Source: Cupriavidus taiwanensis (GTDB lineage Bacteria; Pseudomonadota; Gammaproteobacteria; Burkholderiales; Burkholderiaceae). Taken from it: DNA of 64,000 nucleotides. Positions 9,359 through 17,492 of this stretch are shown here, in pieces. Below the pieces are notes generated by a model. The model was not told the DNA's origin, did no database searches, and saw only the letters and a program-made list of their open reading frames with translations. Location of the stretch: the NCBI RefSeq assembly GCF_900250075.1, contig NZ_LT977071.1:62001-126000 (forward strand). Reading direction: 5' to 3'. The stretch's first letter is position 1. Each line of letters begins with the position of its first letter. Both the position numbers and the translations under genes were made by a program.

Positions 9359-10546
9359 ATGCAAACAGCCGTTCTGCCATCGCTGCGCCCGCCGATGCCG
9401 GGCAAGCCGCACATTGCCGGCCACGCGCTGCCGGGGGCGCGCCTGCGCGACGACATCGGCCGGGGCGCGCCGGGCACGTCGGGCGTGTCGGTTGAATCCG
9501 CCGCGCCCGCGCCGGCTCGCCACACCATCGCCATCCAGCATGTGACGCATATCCTGCAGGGCGCGCGGCGGCTCGGCTATGACATCGATGCGCTGCTGCG
9601 CCGCGCGGATATCTCGCCGGCGCTGTTGTGCTCGCCCAGCGCGCGCGTGACGCAGGGCCAGTATGCGGCGCTGATCCGCACGCTGCGCCGAGTCACGCGC
9701 GATGAGCTGTGGGGCCTGCTGGACCGGCCCGTGACCCCCGGCGTGTTCGCGCAGGTGTGCCGCAGCCTGGTCCATTGCGCCACGCTCGAGGACGCCATCC
9801 GCACCGGGCTGCGCCTGTACCGCCAGCATATCGACGCCTTCGCGCCGCGCCTGCACGTGGGCCCCGACGGCAAGACCGCGGCGGTGGTGCTGCATCCGCG
9901 CGCGCCCGCATCGGCGTGCCGCAGCTTTGCCGAATCGACCTTTGTGTTCCATGCCTATGCGCTGGTCAGCTGGCTGGTGGCCGGGCAGATCCCGCTGACG
10001 CGGGTCGACCTGAGCGCCGCCGCGTCGCAGGGGCGCACCGATACCGAGCGCGTGTTCAAGGCCGCGGTCAGCTACGGCCAGCCCGTCACCGCGCTGCACT
10101 TCGACGCCGCCTCGCTGCGCCTGCCGGTGATGCAGGACGCCGCCAGCCTGCGCGACTTCCTGCGCGAGACCCCGCGCAACCTGCTGATCCGCTACCGCGA
10201 CAACAGCTGCCTGGCGGAACGCATCCGCCAGCACCTGCGCTCGCACCTGGACGACGAACTGCCGTCGCTGGAGCAGATGGCGCAGCTGCTGCGGCTCACG
10301 CCGCAGACCCTGCGCCGCCGCCTGCGCGACGAAGGGCGCGGCTACCAGAGCATCAAGGACAGCCTGCGGCGCGACGTGGCCATCGGCATGATGGAGCGTC
10401 CCGGCATGACGCTGCAGGACGTGGCGCTGCGGCTCGGTTTTTCCGAGCCCAGCACGTTCCACCGCGCCTTCAAGAAATGGACCGGCGTGGCGCCGGGGGA
10501 ATACCGGATGCGCGGCATGCGCAAGGAAGGCGTGCCGGCGGCCTAG
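9359..10546 (+). CDS. AraC-family transcriptional regulator (OruR/arabinose-binding-like N-domain)
   Basis: 395 residues starting at ATG 9359, which has GAGGAGA just upstream; a GTG fifteen bases earlier is in frame but less likely. The N-terminal 300 residues match the 'Arabinose_bd' layout of OruR-type regulators (ILQGARRLGYDIDALLRRADIS). The C-terminal 90 residues hold two helix-turn-helix motifs, 'LEQMAQLLRLTPQTLRRRLRDEG' and 'TLQDVALRLGFSEPSTFHRAFKKW', then 'PGEYR'. It is transcribed away from the Bug/ligase/hydratase/dehydrogenase module and probably controls it (inference from divergent arrangement). Confidence 0.92.
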   Translation: MQTAVLPSLRPPMPGKPHIAGHALPGARLRDDIGRGAPGTSGVSVESAAPAPARHTIAIQHVTHILQGARRLGYDIDALLRRADISPALLCSPSARVTQGQYAALIRTLRRVTRDELWGLLDRPVTPGVFAQVCRSLVHCATLEDAIRTGLRLYRQHIDAFAPRLHVGPDGKTAAVVLHPRAPASACRSFAESTFVFHAYALVSWLVAGQIPLTRVDLSAAASQGRTDTERVFKAAVSYGQPVTALHFDAASLRLPVMQDAASLRDFLRETPRNLLIRYRDNSCLAERIRQHLRSHLDDELPSLEQMAQLLRLTPQTLRRRLRDEGRGYQSIKDSLRRDVAIGMMERPGMTLQDVALRLGFSEPSTFHRAFKKWTGVAPGEYRMRGMRKEGVPAA

Positions 10547-10568
10547 CCGGCGCGGCGCAGCCGGCGGC

Positions 10569-10775
10569 TTACTCGAGCCGGATCTCGCCGTCGAAGCGCG
10601 CCTGCAGCTTTATCGCCCCCAGCTCCAGCGTGACCGACACCGGCAGGTGCTCGTTGCCGGCCAGCGTGCCGTCGGCCACGGCGCGGGCGACGGCCTGCTC
10701 GATCTCGCGCTGGGAATTCACGCCAACCACCTTCAGGAACTTGCGGATGCTGAGGTTGAAGGTCTCTTCGTCCAT
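10569..10775 (-). CDS. DUF6494-like small conserved protein
   Basis: 68 residues: 'MDEETFNLSIRKFLKVVG', then 'SQREIEQAVARAVADG' and a C-terminal beta-type stretch 'LPVSVTLELGAIKL'. The opening and the helix-then-strand layout match the DUF6494 family as I recall it. No signal peptide or membrane segment. Function unknown. It is convergent with the AraC gene and stands alone. Confidence 0.8.
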   Translation of the reverse strand: MDEETFNLSIRKFLKVVGVNSQREIEQAVARAVADGTLAGNEHLPVSVTLELGAIKLQARFDGEIRLE

Positions 10776-10939
10776 GGCTGTCTCCGGGAAGGACGCGGCA
10801 TGACGCCGCTATCCGGACAGCCTACGCCAGTGACGGCATCTGTCCAAGATTGAATCAGGTTCATGGCGGAAGTCCGGGAATGATGTGGGCGCAGGGATTG
10901 ATGGGGTTGACTTCGTGGAGGCGCCGGCCCTCTCCCCCG

Positions 10940-10965
10940 CCCCTCTCCCGCTAGCGGGAGAGGGG
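10940..10965. repeat. REP-like 26-bp palindrome (copy 1)
   Basis: Perfect inverted repeat with arms CCCCTCTCCCG / CGGGAGAGGGG and centre CTAG. It is one of seven copies of this family in the window. Confidence 0.93.
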
Positions 10966-11274
10966 AGCACACATGCGGGGAGAGAAAGCATTCAGGCTCG
11001 TCCACGACAGCGCGTGCGAGCGCAGCGACGCACTCCGTGCCCGAGCAGCAGACCTGAGATAGAGCGCGCGCGCAGCGCAGCCGAAGGCGTCCCACCGACA
11101 ACACAGTTAGTAGGCGGCCACCGACCTAAAGTCGGGTTCGTCCATCCGCCCTCGAACGCCAGGCACCTCCAGGAGCGTCAGCAGGGTCGAACCACCAATC
11201 GCTTCACCGCAAGTCACCACCGTTCGAACCACCAACACCGCCTTAGCCAGCCGCTTAGGCGACGCGCTTCTTGC

Positions 11275-11323
11275 CTACTTCTTGGCGCTCGGCCAAGAAG
11301 TAGGTCGCCGGCTACGCCGGCGA
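11275..11323. repeat. Double hairpin at the end of repeat copy A
   Basis: First hairpin 11275-11303: a perfect 12-bp stem CTACTTCTTGGC / GCCAAGAAGTAG with a 5-base loop. Second hairpin 11305-11323: a perfect 8-bp stem TCGCCGGC / GCCGGCGA with loop TAC. The pair recurs unchanged at 23688-23736. No U-tract follows, so it is not a standard intrinsic terminator. Confidence 0.92.
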
Positions 11324-11364
11324 AACAGCCACGCCCGCCAAGCACGACAGTCCAATCAATCGCC

Positions 11365-12609
11365 TCAAATTACGCCCTGCTCGCGCATACGAGCGATGCG
11401 TTCCCCCGACAAACCCAACACCCTCTCCAACACTTGCTCCGTATGCTGGCCCAGGCGCGGCGGCGGCGCATCGTATTGCACCGGGGTGGCCGACAGCCGC
11501 AGCGGGCTCTTGACGGTCGGGCACAGGCTGCCGTCGTCGCGCACCAGGTCGACCTGCAGCTCGCGATGCCGTACCTGCGGATCTTCCAGCACCTGGCCAT
11601 AGTCGTTGATCGGCCCGCACGGGATGCCCTGCGCTTCCAGCGCCTGCACCCAGTGCGCCGTCGGCCGCGTGCGCATATGCGCCTCGAGCAGGGGCACCAG
11701 CGTGTCGCGGTGGATGATGCGGCCGGGGCCGGTGGCAAAGCGCTCGTCGGCGGCCAGGTCGGGACGCTCGACACCGCGGCAATACGCCTGCCACTGCCCG
11801 TCGTTGCCGGCCGCGACGATCATGTAGCCGTCGGCGGTGGCGAACACATGGTAGGGCACCATGTTGGCGTGCGCGTTGCCGTAGCGCGGCATGGCCTGGC
11901 CGGTCACGCGCTGCGCGATGATGGGGGTGGCGCCGACCGCCACCACCGCGTCGAGCAGCGCCATGTCGATATGCTGGCCCTCGCCGGTGCGTTCGGCATG
12001 GCGCAGCGCGGCCAGCACGGCCACGGTGGCGTACATGCCGGTCAGCATGTCGACCACCGCCACGCCCACCTTCTGCGGCCCGCCACCGGGCAGGTCGTCG
12101 CGCTCGCCGGTGACGCTCATCAGGCCGCCCAGGCCCTGGAAGATGAAGTCGTAGCCGGGCTTGTGCGCGCTCGGCCCGGTCTGGCCATAGCCCGTGATCG
12201 AACAGTAGACCAGCGCCGGGTTGACCGCCTTCAGGCTGTCGTAGTCCAGCCCGTAGCGCTTGAGGTCGCCGACCTTGTAGTTCTCCAGCACGATCTGCGA
12301 CTTCGCGGCCAGCTCGCGCACGATCTGCTGCCCCTGCGGGCTGGCGATATCGAGCGTGAGCGACTGCTTGCCGCGGTTGGCGCCGGCAAAGTAGGTGGCG
12401 TCGCGCGACGGCTGCCCGTCCGCGCCGGGCAGCCACGGCGGCCCCCACGAACGGGTATCGTCGCCGGCGCCGGGGCGCTCGACCTTGATTACCTCGGCGC
12501 CCAGGTCCGCCAGGTTCTGCGCGCACCACGGGCCGGCCAGGATGCGCGACAGGTCCAGCACGCGCACGCCGGCAAGCGCGCCGCGCACCGGGGCTTGGCC
12601 GGCCGTCAT
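11365..12609 (-). CDS. CaiB/BaiF-family (class III) CoA-transferase
   Basis: 414 residues. The class III signature is clear: N-terminal 'LAGVRVLDLSRILAGPWCAQNLADLGAEVIKVERPGAGDD', 'FAGANRGKQSLTLD', and the catalytic Asp in 'GVAVVDMLTGMYA' (about residue 175). It moves CoA from one acyl-CoA to a carboxylate; the substrates are not evident. Its ATG shares a base with the stop codon of the upstream SDR (TGATG), so the two are translationally coupled. The downstream flank is repeat copy A. Confidence 0.93.
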   Translation of the reverse strand: MTAGQAPVRGALAGVRVLDLSRILAGPWCAQNLADLGAEVIKVERPGAGDDTRSWGPPWLPGADGQPSRDATYFAGANRGKQSLTLDIASPQGQQIVRELAAKSQIVLENYKVGDLKRYGLDYDSLKAVNPALVYCSITGYGQTGPSAHKPGYDFIFQGLGGLMSVTGERDDLPGGGPQKVGVAVVDMLTGMYATVAVLAALRHAERTGEGQHIDMALLDAVVAVGATPIIAQRVTGQAMPRYGNAHANMVPYHVFATADGYMIVAAGNDGQWQAYCRGVERPDLAADERFATGPGRIIHRDTLVPLLEAHMRTRPTAHWVQALEAQGIPCGPINDYGQVLEDPQVRHRELQVDLVRDDGSLCPTVKSPLRLSATPVQYDAPPPRLGQHTEQVLERVLGLSGERIARMREQGVI

Positions 12610-13523
12610 CAGATCGGGTCCCAGCTGATCACGTCGGGCGAGCGCTCCAGCTTGAAGAAGCTGCTGCGCATCGCCGGCATGGCGACCTCGCCCACCGACT
12701 CCGGCGTCCAGCCCTCGCTCATATGGACCGAGCGCACCGGACGCGGCTGGCTCATCAGGATGATCTCGTTGGCGCGCACCGCGAAGATCTGGCCGTTGAC
12801 CTCGCTCGCCGCCGGGCTGGCCAGGTAGACCGCGACCGGGCCGATCTTGCCGGCTTCCATCTTCTGCAGCTTGGCCACGCGCGCCTTTTCCTCCGGCGTT
12901 TCGGCGGGGATCGAGCTGGTCATGCGGCTCCATGCGAACGGCGCGATGCAGTTCGAGCGCACGTTGAAGCGCTGCATGTCCAGCGCGATCGACTTCGACA
13001 GCGCGGCGATGCCCAGCTTGGCCGCCGAATAGTTGGCCTGGCCCAGGTTGCCGATCAGGCCCGAGGTGGAGGTCATGTGCACGTAGGCGCCGCTCTCCTG
13101 GTCCTTGAAGTAGTTGGCCGCGGCGCGGCTGACGAAGAAGGTGCCGTTCAGGTGCACGTCGATCACCGAGCGCCATTCTTCCTCGTTCATCTTGAAGAAC
13201 ATGCGGTCGCGCAGGTTGCCGGCGTTGTTGACCACGGCGTCGATGCGGCCGAAGTTGTCGAGCGCGCATTGCACGATGGCGTTGGCGCCGGCCCAGGTCG
13301 ACACGCTGTCGGTGCTGGCCACGGCTTCGCCGCCGGCGGCACGGATTTCCTCGACCACGCGCTGCGCGGGGCCGGCGTCGCCGCCCTCGCCGGTCATCGA
13401 CACGCCCAGGTCATTGACCACCACCCTGGCACCGGCGGCCGCCATGGCCAGCGCGATGCCGCGCCCGATCCCACCCCCGGCGCCCGTCACCAGCGCAACC
13501 TTGCCTGCCATCAAACCGCTCAT
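12609..13523 (-). CDS. SDR-family oxidoreductase, multifunctional-enzyme-2 type
   Basis: 304 residues. Rossmann motif 'VTGAGGGIGRGIALAMA' at about 12-28, an insertion 'DLGVSMTGEGGDAGP' typical of the HSD17B4/MFE-2 dehydrogenase branch, 'NNAGNLRDRMFFKM', and a catalytic 'STSGLIGNLGQANYSAAKLG'. A C-terminal tail of about 50 residues ('MSEGWTPESVGEVAMPAM...') is also a feature of this branch. GAGGAGA precedes the ATG at 13523. Probable role: oxidation of a 3-hydroxyacyl-CoA, coupled to the CoA-transferase that follows. The divergent LysR gene is the likely regulator. Confidence 0.9.
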   Translation of the reverse strand: MSGLMAGKVALVTGAGGGIGRGIALAMAAAGARVVVNDLGVSMTGEGGDAGPAQRVVEEIRAAGGEAVASTDSVSTWAGANAIVQCALDNFGRIDAVVNNAGNLRDRMFFKMNEEEWRSVIDVHLNGTFFVSRAAANYFKDQESGAYVHMTSTSGLIGNLGQANYSAAKLGIAALSKSIALDMQRFNVRSNCIAPFAWSRMTSSIPAETPEEKARVAKLQKMEAGKIGPVAVYLASPAASEVNGQIFAVRANEIILMSQPRPVRSVHMSEGWTPESVGEVAMPAMRSSFFKLERSPDVISWDPI

Positions 13524-13562
13524 TGCATGTCTCCTCTGAACTCGACCTCTGAATACTTTTTG

Positions 13563-13579
13563 TGCGGTCACCGACCGCA
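13563..13579. promoter_or_regulatory. Dyad in the divergent LysR/SDR promoter region
   Basis: Perfect 7-bp inverted repeat TGCGGTC-ACC-GACCGCA lying 40 bp before the SDR start and about 150 bp before the LysR gene. It could be an operator; the arm spacing differs from the usual T-N11-A LysR box, so the regulator is uncertain. Confidence 0.45.
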
Positions 13580-13726
13580 AACCCGGTGAAACAGCCTCCG
13601 CGCAGCGGGCCACGCCCGCCGCTGCGGTCAATCCGGATGTCCACGCCGCAGCGGATACGATAAATTGACGCCCGAGCCTTTGGAATTCACGAATCACAAA
13701 ACTGGCCTTTGGCCTGACAGAAGCCC

Positions 13727-14629
13727 ATGCATTACGACCTGACCGACCTCCGCCTCTTCCTGAATGTCGGCGAGACGGAGAACCTGACCCGTGCCGCCGA
13801 GCGCAGCTTTCTGTCGCTGCCCGCCGCCAGCACGCGGATCAAGCAGCTGGAAGAGGCTTTCCAGACACAATTGCTGATCCGCCAGGTCAAGGGCGTGCGG
13901 CTTACGCCGGCGGGCGACGCGCTGCTGCGCCACGCGCGCGAGGTCTTCCGCGAACTCGAATGCCTGCACGCGGACCTGCGGCCGTATGCCAAGGGCGTAA
14001 AGGGGCGCGTGCGGCTGCTGGCCAACACCACCGCGACCAACTCGTTCCTGGCCACCGGCGTGTCGCGCTTCCTCAGCGAGAACCCGGACGTGGACATCGA
14101 GCTGGAGGAGCACCTGTCGCAGGAGATCGTGTCGGCCATCAGCGCCGGCGCGGCGGACCTGGGCATCGTCGCCGGCGAAGTCGCCACCCAGGACCTGGAT
14201 GCGATGCACCTGTGCAGCGACGCGCTGATCGTGATCGCGCCGGTCAACCATCCGCTGCCGACTTTCAAGCGGCTGCATTTCGCCGACCTGCTCGATACCT
14301 GCCGCTTTGTCGGCCTGAATCAGTTCAGCGCGATCCAGTCCTTCCTCGACCGCATCGCCGCCGGCATGGGCAAGCGCATCAGCCTGCGGATCCAGGTGGG
14401 CAGCTTCGATGCGGTATGCCGCATGGTCGAGGCCGGCGCCGGCATCGCCATCGTGCCCAACAGCTGCGCGCGCCGCTATGCCAGCCGCAAGGTGCTGCGC
14501 TTTATCCCGCTGGAAGACGAATGGGCGCGGCGCGAGCTGCGCCTGGTGCGCCGGCCGGGGCGCGAACTGCCGCAGTTCGCCGAAACCCTGATCCAGTACC
14601 TGGTCGACGCCGCGCGCGAGCCGGTGTAG
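13727..14629 (+). CDS. LysR-family transcriptional regulator
   Basis: 300 residues. N-terminal winged helix 'LRLFLNVGETENLTRAAERSFLSLPAASTRIKQLEEAFQ' followed by a periplasmic-binding-type effector domain ('VRLLANTTATNSFLATGVSRFL', 'IVAGEVATQDLDAMHLC'). It is divergent from the SDR/CoA-transferase pair with 203 bp between them, which suggests control of that pair. Confidence 0.94.
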   Translation: MHYDLTDLRLFLNVGETENLTRAAERSFLSLPAASTRIKQLEEAFQTQLLIRQVKGVRLTPAGDALLRHAREVFRELECLHADLRPYAKGVKGRVRLLANTTATNSFLATGVSRFLSENPDVDIELEEHLSQEIVSAISAGAADLGIVAGEVATQDLDAMHLCSDALIVIAPVNHPLPTFKRLHFADLLDTCRFVGLNQFSAIQSFLDRIAAGMGKRISLRIQVGSFDAVCRMVEAGAGIAIVPNSCARRYASRKVLRFIPLEDEWARRELRLVRRPGRELPQFAETLIQYLVDAAREPV

Positions 14630-14650
14630 CGCGGCGCGGCTTTCAGTGTT

Positions 14651-15157
14651 TCAGCCGGCGCCCGGCGCGCCGCCCTGCACCATCAGCGCCGCCAGCGGAC
14701 GCAGCGACACCACCATCACCAGCAACAGCAGGCCCATGGCGAACACGCCCGGCCAGCTGGTGCGGCCGCGGCGTTCCAGCGAGTCGTTCACCAGTTCGGG
14801 CGAGTAGTGGTACTCGCGTACATGGCGGATGGTGGCCTCGGCGTGCCAGCGGTACAGCTCGTTGCCGTACAGCCCCAGCAGCAGCGCCATCGCGTACAGC
14901 AGCGGCCGGCCCGCCATCGGCAGCTGCAGGCCGAACAATGCATGCAGCAGCGGCTCGGCGCCGACGATCAGCGCATAGACGCCCACCTGCCAGTACATGC
15001 GCCGGTAAGCCATCCAGAACGGACCCAGCAGGCACGCCGCCCAGTTCCACGAGATGCCGCCGTGGGTTTCTGCTACCGACCAGCGCTCGCCATAGTACGG
15101 AAAGCGCGGCCCCACGAATGCGGCCAGCGCCGCGTCGTCACGGATCGAAGCATGCAT
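14651..15157 (-). CDS. DUF2628 domain membrane protein
   Basis: 168 residues. The DUF2628 signature 'FPYYGERWSVAETHGGISWNWAACLLGPFWMAYRRMY' is followed by three or four hydrophobic segments (about 60-80, 88-105, 140-160). Start at 15157 chosen for GGGAGG upstream. Inner-membrane protein of unknown function, convergent with the LysR gene. Confidence 0.88.
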   Translation of the reverse strand: MHASIRDDAALAAFVGPRFPYYGERWSVAETHGGISWNWAACLLGPFWMAYRRMYWQVGVYALIVGAEPLLHALFGLQLPMAGRPLLYAMALLLGLYGNELYRWHAEATIRHVREYHYSPELVNDSLERRGRTSWPGVFAMGLLLLVMVVSLRPLAALMVQGGAPGAG

Positions 15158-15350
15158 GCCAACCTCCCTCTGCTGCGTCGGCAGCGCCCTGGCTTCGCGG
15201 CGCGGCCTGAGCCACAGCATAGGGCGCGCGAGGCCCCCGCTGTGTGCGCCGGCGCGCATTCGGCGCGCGTTGACCGCGCGAACACCGGGAAAAAGCGTGG
15301 ATTGGCGCGCAAGGGCACAGACCGGCGCACCGGTCCGTGGTGCGGCGACG

Positions 15351-15818
15351 TTACTTCCAGCGCTGCAGGATCTGCAGGATGACCAGAGTGAAGACCGTGG
15401 CAATCACCGCCGTGGTGTCGCGCCCGAGCCCGGCCGCCACGCCGATCGCTGCCACCATCCAGATGCTGGCCGCGGTGGTCAGGCCCTTGATATGAGCCTC
15501 GTCGTTCTGCTTTAGGATGGCGCCCGCGCCGAGGAAGCCGATGCCGGCGATCAGCCCCTGCAGCACGCGGCTCATGTCGGCCAGCGGCACGCCCGCCTGC
15601 AGCGGCACCAGCACGAACAGCGCCGAGCCCAACGCCACCAGCATATGGGTGCGCAGCCCCGCCGCCTTGCCCGAGGACTCGCGCTCGTAGCCGATCAGGC
15701 CGCCGAGCAGCACCGCCATGAACAGCCGCACCAGGATGCGGGTGGCCTCGACCGCGTCCGGCACATCGGCAAATTCCGCGCGAAGGGTACGGAAGATATC
15801 GGTCCAGACAGACTCCAT
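15351..15818 (-). CDS. MgtC/SapB family membrane protein
   Basis: 155 residues with the MgtC N-terminal core: 'RLFMAVLLGGLIGYERESSGKAAGLRTHMLVALGSALFVLV', then 'VLQGLIAGIGFLGAGAILK' and a final hydrophobic helix. About five membrane segments. The C-terminal soluble ACT-like domain of virulence MgtC is absent, as in the short SapB class. GGAGG stands eight bases before ATG 15818; an in-frame TTG just upstream was not chosen. Role in Mg2+ or acid adaptation is only a family-level inference. Confidence 0.92.
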   Translation of the reverse strand: MESVWTDIFRTLRAEFADVPDAVEATRILVRLFMAVLLGGLIGYERESSGKAAGLRTHMLVALGSALFVLVPLQAGVPLADMSRVLQGLIAGIGFLGAGAILKQNDEAHIKGLTTAASIWMVAAIGVAAGLGRDTTAVIATVFTLVILQILQRWK

Positions 15819-16019
15819 CGCCAACCTCCAGGACTAGGGTGCAGGCCTGAGCGTAGCACGTCACACCTGGCACGCGGCAAGACTTGTGCGGCACATCCGT
15901 GGTCCTACCGGCGTGTGCGGCGGCGTCCTACACGGCAAGCGGAAGCTCCCCGACAGTCCCGCCGAAGCGGCATTCCTATATTGGAATCACCAACAACATT
16001 CCTCCAATGGAGTTGCACC

Positions 16020-16094
16020 ATGCCCTATATCCTCGCCTGGCTACTTGGTGTTCCGGCCTTTGTCCTGATCCTGATCTGGCTCTTCGTCCACTGA
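16020..16094 (+). CDS. 24-residue hydrophobic membrane peptide
   Basis: A tiny open frame starting at ATG 16020. Apart from the first three and last two residues it forms a single hydrophobic helix (begins MPYILAWLLGVPAF, ends LIWLFVH). No strong ribosome site is visible (GGAG lies nine bases upstream of the ATG). A hairpin with a TTCG loop follows within 65 bp, which supports a short independent transcript. Function unknown; it may act like other small single-helix inner-membrane proteins. Confidence 0.5.
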   Translation: MPYILAWLLGVPAFVLILIWLFVH

Positions 16095-16156
16095 TCGGCA
16101 GGCAGTGCCACGGCACCGGCCCACCCTCCACCGGCGCCCCGCGCGCCACACCCTGC

Positions 16157-16176
16157 ACGCCCGGTTCGCCGGGCGT
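16157..16176 (+). terminator. Hairpin with UUCG tetraloop after the small peptide gene
   Basis: Stem ACGCCCGG / CCGGGCGT (8 bp) closed by TTCG and followed by CTTG. The loop is unusually stable; the downstream U-tract is poor, so termination efficiency is uncertain. Confidence 0.5.
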
Positions 16177-16313
16177 CTTGCATTGTGGTGCGGCCCTCTG
16201 CGACGCTTGCTGCCCACCTAAGCCGGCCCTAAGCCGCTCTTTCGCAAATCCGAATTTCAGCGTGCAGGGGGCTCGGGAATAATGGCCTCCAGTTCCCATC
16301 GACCCCGGCCACC

Positions 16314-17483
16314 ATGCACGCAGACCAGGATCCCGACCAGCTGTACCCCGAAATCCGCGAGGCGGTGCGCAGCCTGTGCGCGGGCTTCGATTCGGCGTAC
16401 TGGCAAAGGGTGGAAGAGCAGGAAGCCTTTCCCGAGAGCTTCGTCCAGGCGCTGACGCAGGCCGGCTGGCTGTCGGCGCTGATCCCGGAAGCCTATGGCG
16501 GCTCCGGCCTGTCCCTGACCGCGGCCTCGGTCATCATGGAGGAAATCAACCGCAGCGGCGGCAATTCCGGCGCCTGCCACGGGCAGATGTACGTGATGGG
16601 CTGCCTGCTGCGCCACGGCTCCGACGCGCAGAAGCAGCGCTGGCTGCCGGCCATCGCCTCGGGCGAGCTGCGCATGCAGTCGATGGCCGTGACCGAGCCC
16701 AGCACCGGCACCGACACCACCAAGCTGAAGACCACCGCGGTGCGCCACGGCGACAAGTACATCGTCAATGGGCAGAAGGTCTGGATCTCGCGCGTGCAGC
16801 ACTCGGACCTGATGCTGCTGCTGGCGCGCACCACGCCGCTGGACCAGGTCAAACGCAAGTCGGACGGCCTGTCGGTCTTCGTGGTCGACCTGCGCGATGC
16901 CATCGGCAAGGGCCTGACCGTCAAGCCGATCCGCAACATGGTCAACCACGAGACCAACGAGCTGTTCTTCGACAACCTGGAAGTCCCCGCCGACAACCTG
17001 ATCGGCGAGGAAGGCAAGGGCCTGAAATACATCCTCGACGGCCTCAACGCCGAGCGCATCCTGATCGCCGCCGAGTGCATCGGCGACGGCTACTGGTTCG
17101 TCGAGCGCGCCAGCAACTACGCGCGCGACCGCATCGTGTTCGACCGCCCGATCGGCCAGAACCAGGCCGTGCAGTTCCCGATCGCGCGCGCCTACGTCAA
17201 CGTCGAGGCGGCCAGCCTGATGCGCTACAAGGCGGCGCGGCTGTTCGACGCCGGCAGGCCCTGCGGCAAGGAAGCCAATATCGCCAAGCTGCTCGCCGCC
17301 GATGCCTCGTGGGAAGCCGCCAACGTCTGCCTGCAGACGCATGGCGGCTTCGGCTTCGCCGCCGAATACGACATCGAGCGCAAGTTCCGCGAAACCCGCC
17401 TGTACCAGGTGGCGCCGATCTCCACCAACCTGATCCTGTCCTACGTGGCCGAGCACGTGCTCGAGTTGCCGCGTTCGTTCTGA
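16314..17483 (+). CDS. Acyl-CoA dehydrogenase of the itaconate-type cluster
   Basis: 389 residues. 'MAVTEPSTGTDTTKLKT' (FAD loop), 'NAERILIAAECIG' with the catalytic Glu in the isovaleryl-CoA-dehydrogenase position, and 'LQTHGGFGFAAEYDIERKFRETRLYQVAPIS'. It is the first gene of a plus-strand set, with 9 bp to the CoA-transferase. A dehydrogenase of this type lies in the Pseudomonas aeruginosa itaconate region (PA0878-PA0883, from memory), where its exact role is not established. It may process a C5-dicarboxyl-CoA intermediate here (inference). Confidence 0.9.
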   Translation: MHADQDPDQLYPEIREAVRSLCAGFDSAYWQRVEEQEAFPESFVQALTQAGWLSALIPEAYGGSGLSLTAASVIMEEINRSGGNSGACHGQMYVMGCLLRHGSDAQKQRWLPAIASGELRMQSMAVTEPSTGTDTTKLKTTAVRHGDKYIVNGQKVWISRVQHSDLMLLLARTTPLDQVKRKSDGLSVFVVDLRDAIGKGLTVKPIRNMVNHETNELFFDNLEVPADNLIGEEGKGLKYILDGLNAERILIAAECIGDGYWFVERASNYARDRIVFDRPIGQNQAVQFPIARAYVNVEAASLMRYKAARLFDAGRPCGKEANIAKLLAADASWEAANVCLQTHGGFGFAAEYDIERKFRETRLYQVAPISTNLILSYVAEHVLELPRSF

Positions 17484-17492
17484 GAACCCTAC

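Larger units (their letters stand above)
10918..11345. repeat. Long intergenic repeat, copy A
   Basis: About 430 bp with counterparts at 23322-23755 (same orientation) and, for the middle part, 30771-30886 (inverted). Order of parts: a 26-bp REP palindrome, a 'GAGCGCAGCGACGCACTCC' segment, an 'AGCGCAGCCGAAGGCGTCCC' segment, a middle part (11129-11245) rich in 'GAACCACCAA', then two adjacent hairpins. It has no coding appearance and lies between convergent or unrelated genes. Confidence 0.88.
10776..11364. other. 589-bp intergenic region filled by repeats
   Basis: Contains the promoter side of the DUF6494 gene and, from about 10918, copy A of a long repeat described separately. Open frames crossing it are products of the repeat, because the same peptide strings recur at the other copy. 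Confidence 0.8.

Noticed and set aside
10733..11104. Minus-strand frame of 123 codons upstream of the CoA-transferase
   Set aside because: Lies in repeat copy A; the same peptide strings occur in repeat copy B (23092-23577), so it reflects the repeat, not a gene.
12609..13523. Frameshift between the SDR and CoA-transferase because one minus-strand frame spans both
   Set aside because: Each gene is intact in its own frame with a normal start and stop; the TGATG junction is ordinary coupling.
15818..15845. Possible 18-bp steroid element before mgtC because of a GGACTA string
   Set aside because: Only the last six bases match; the rest of the dyad and the -10 spacing are absent.
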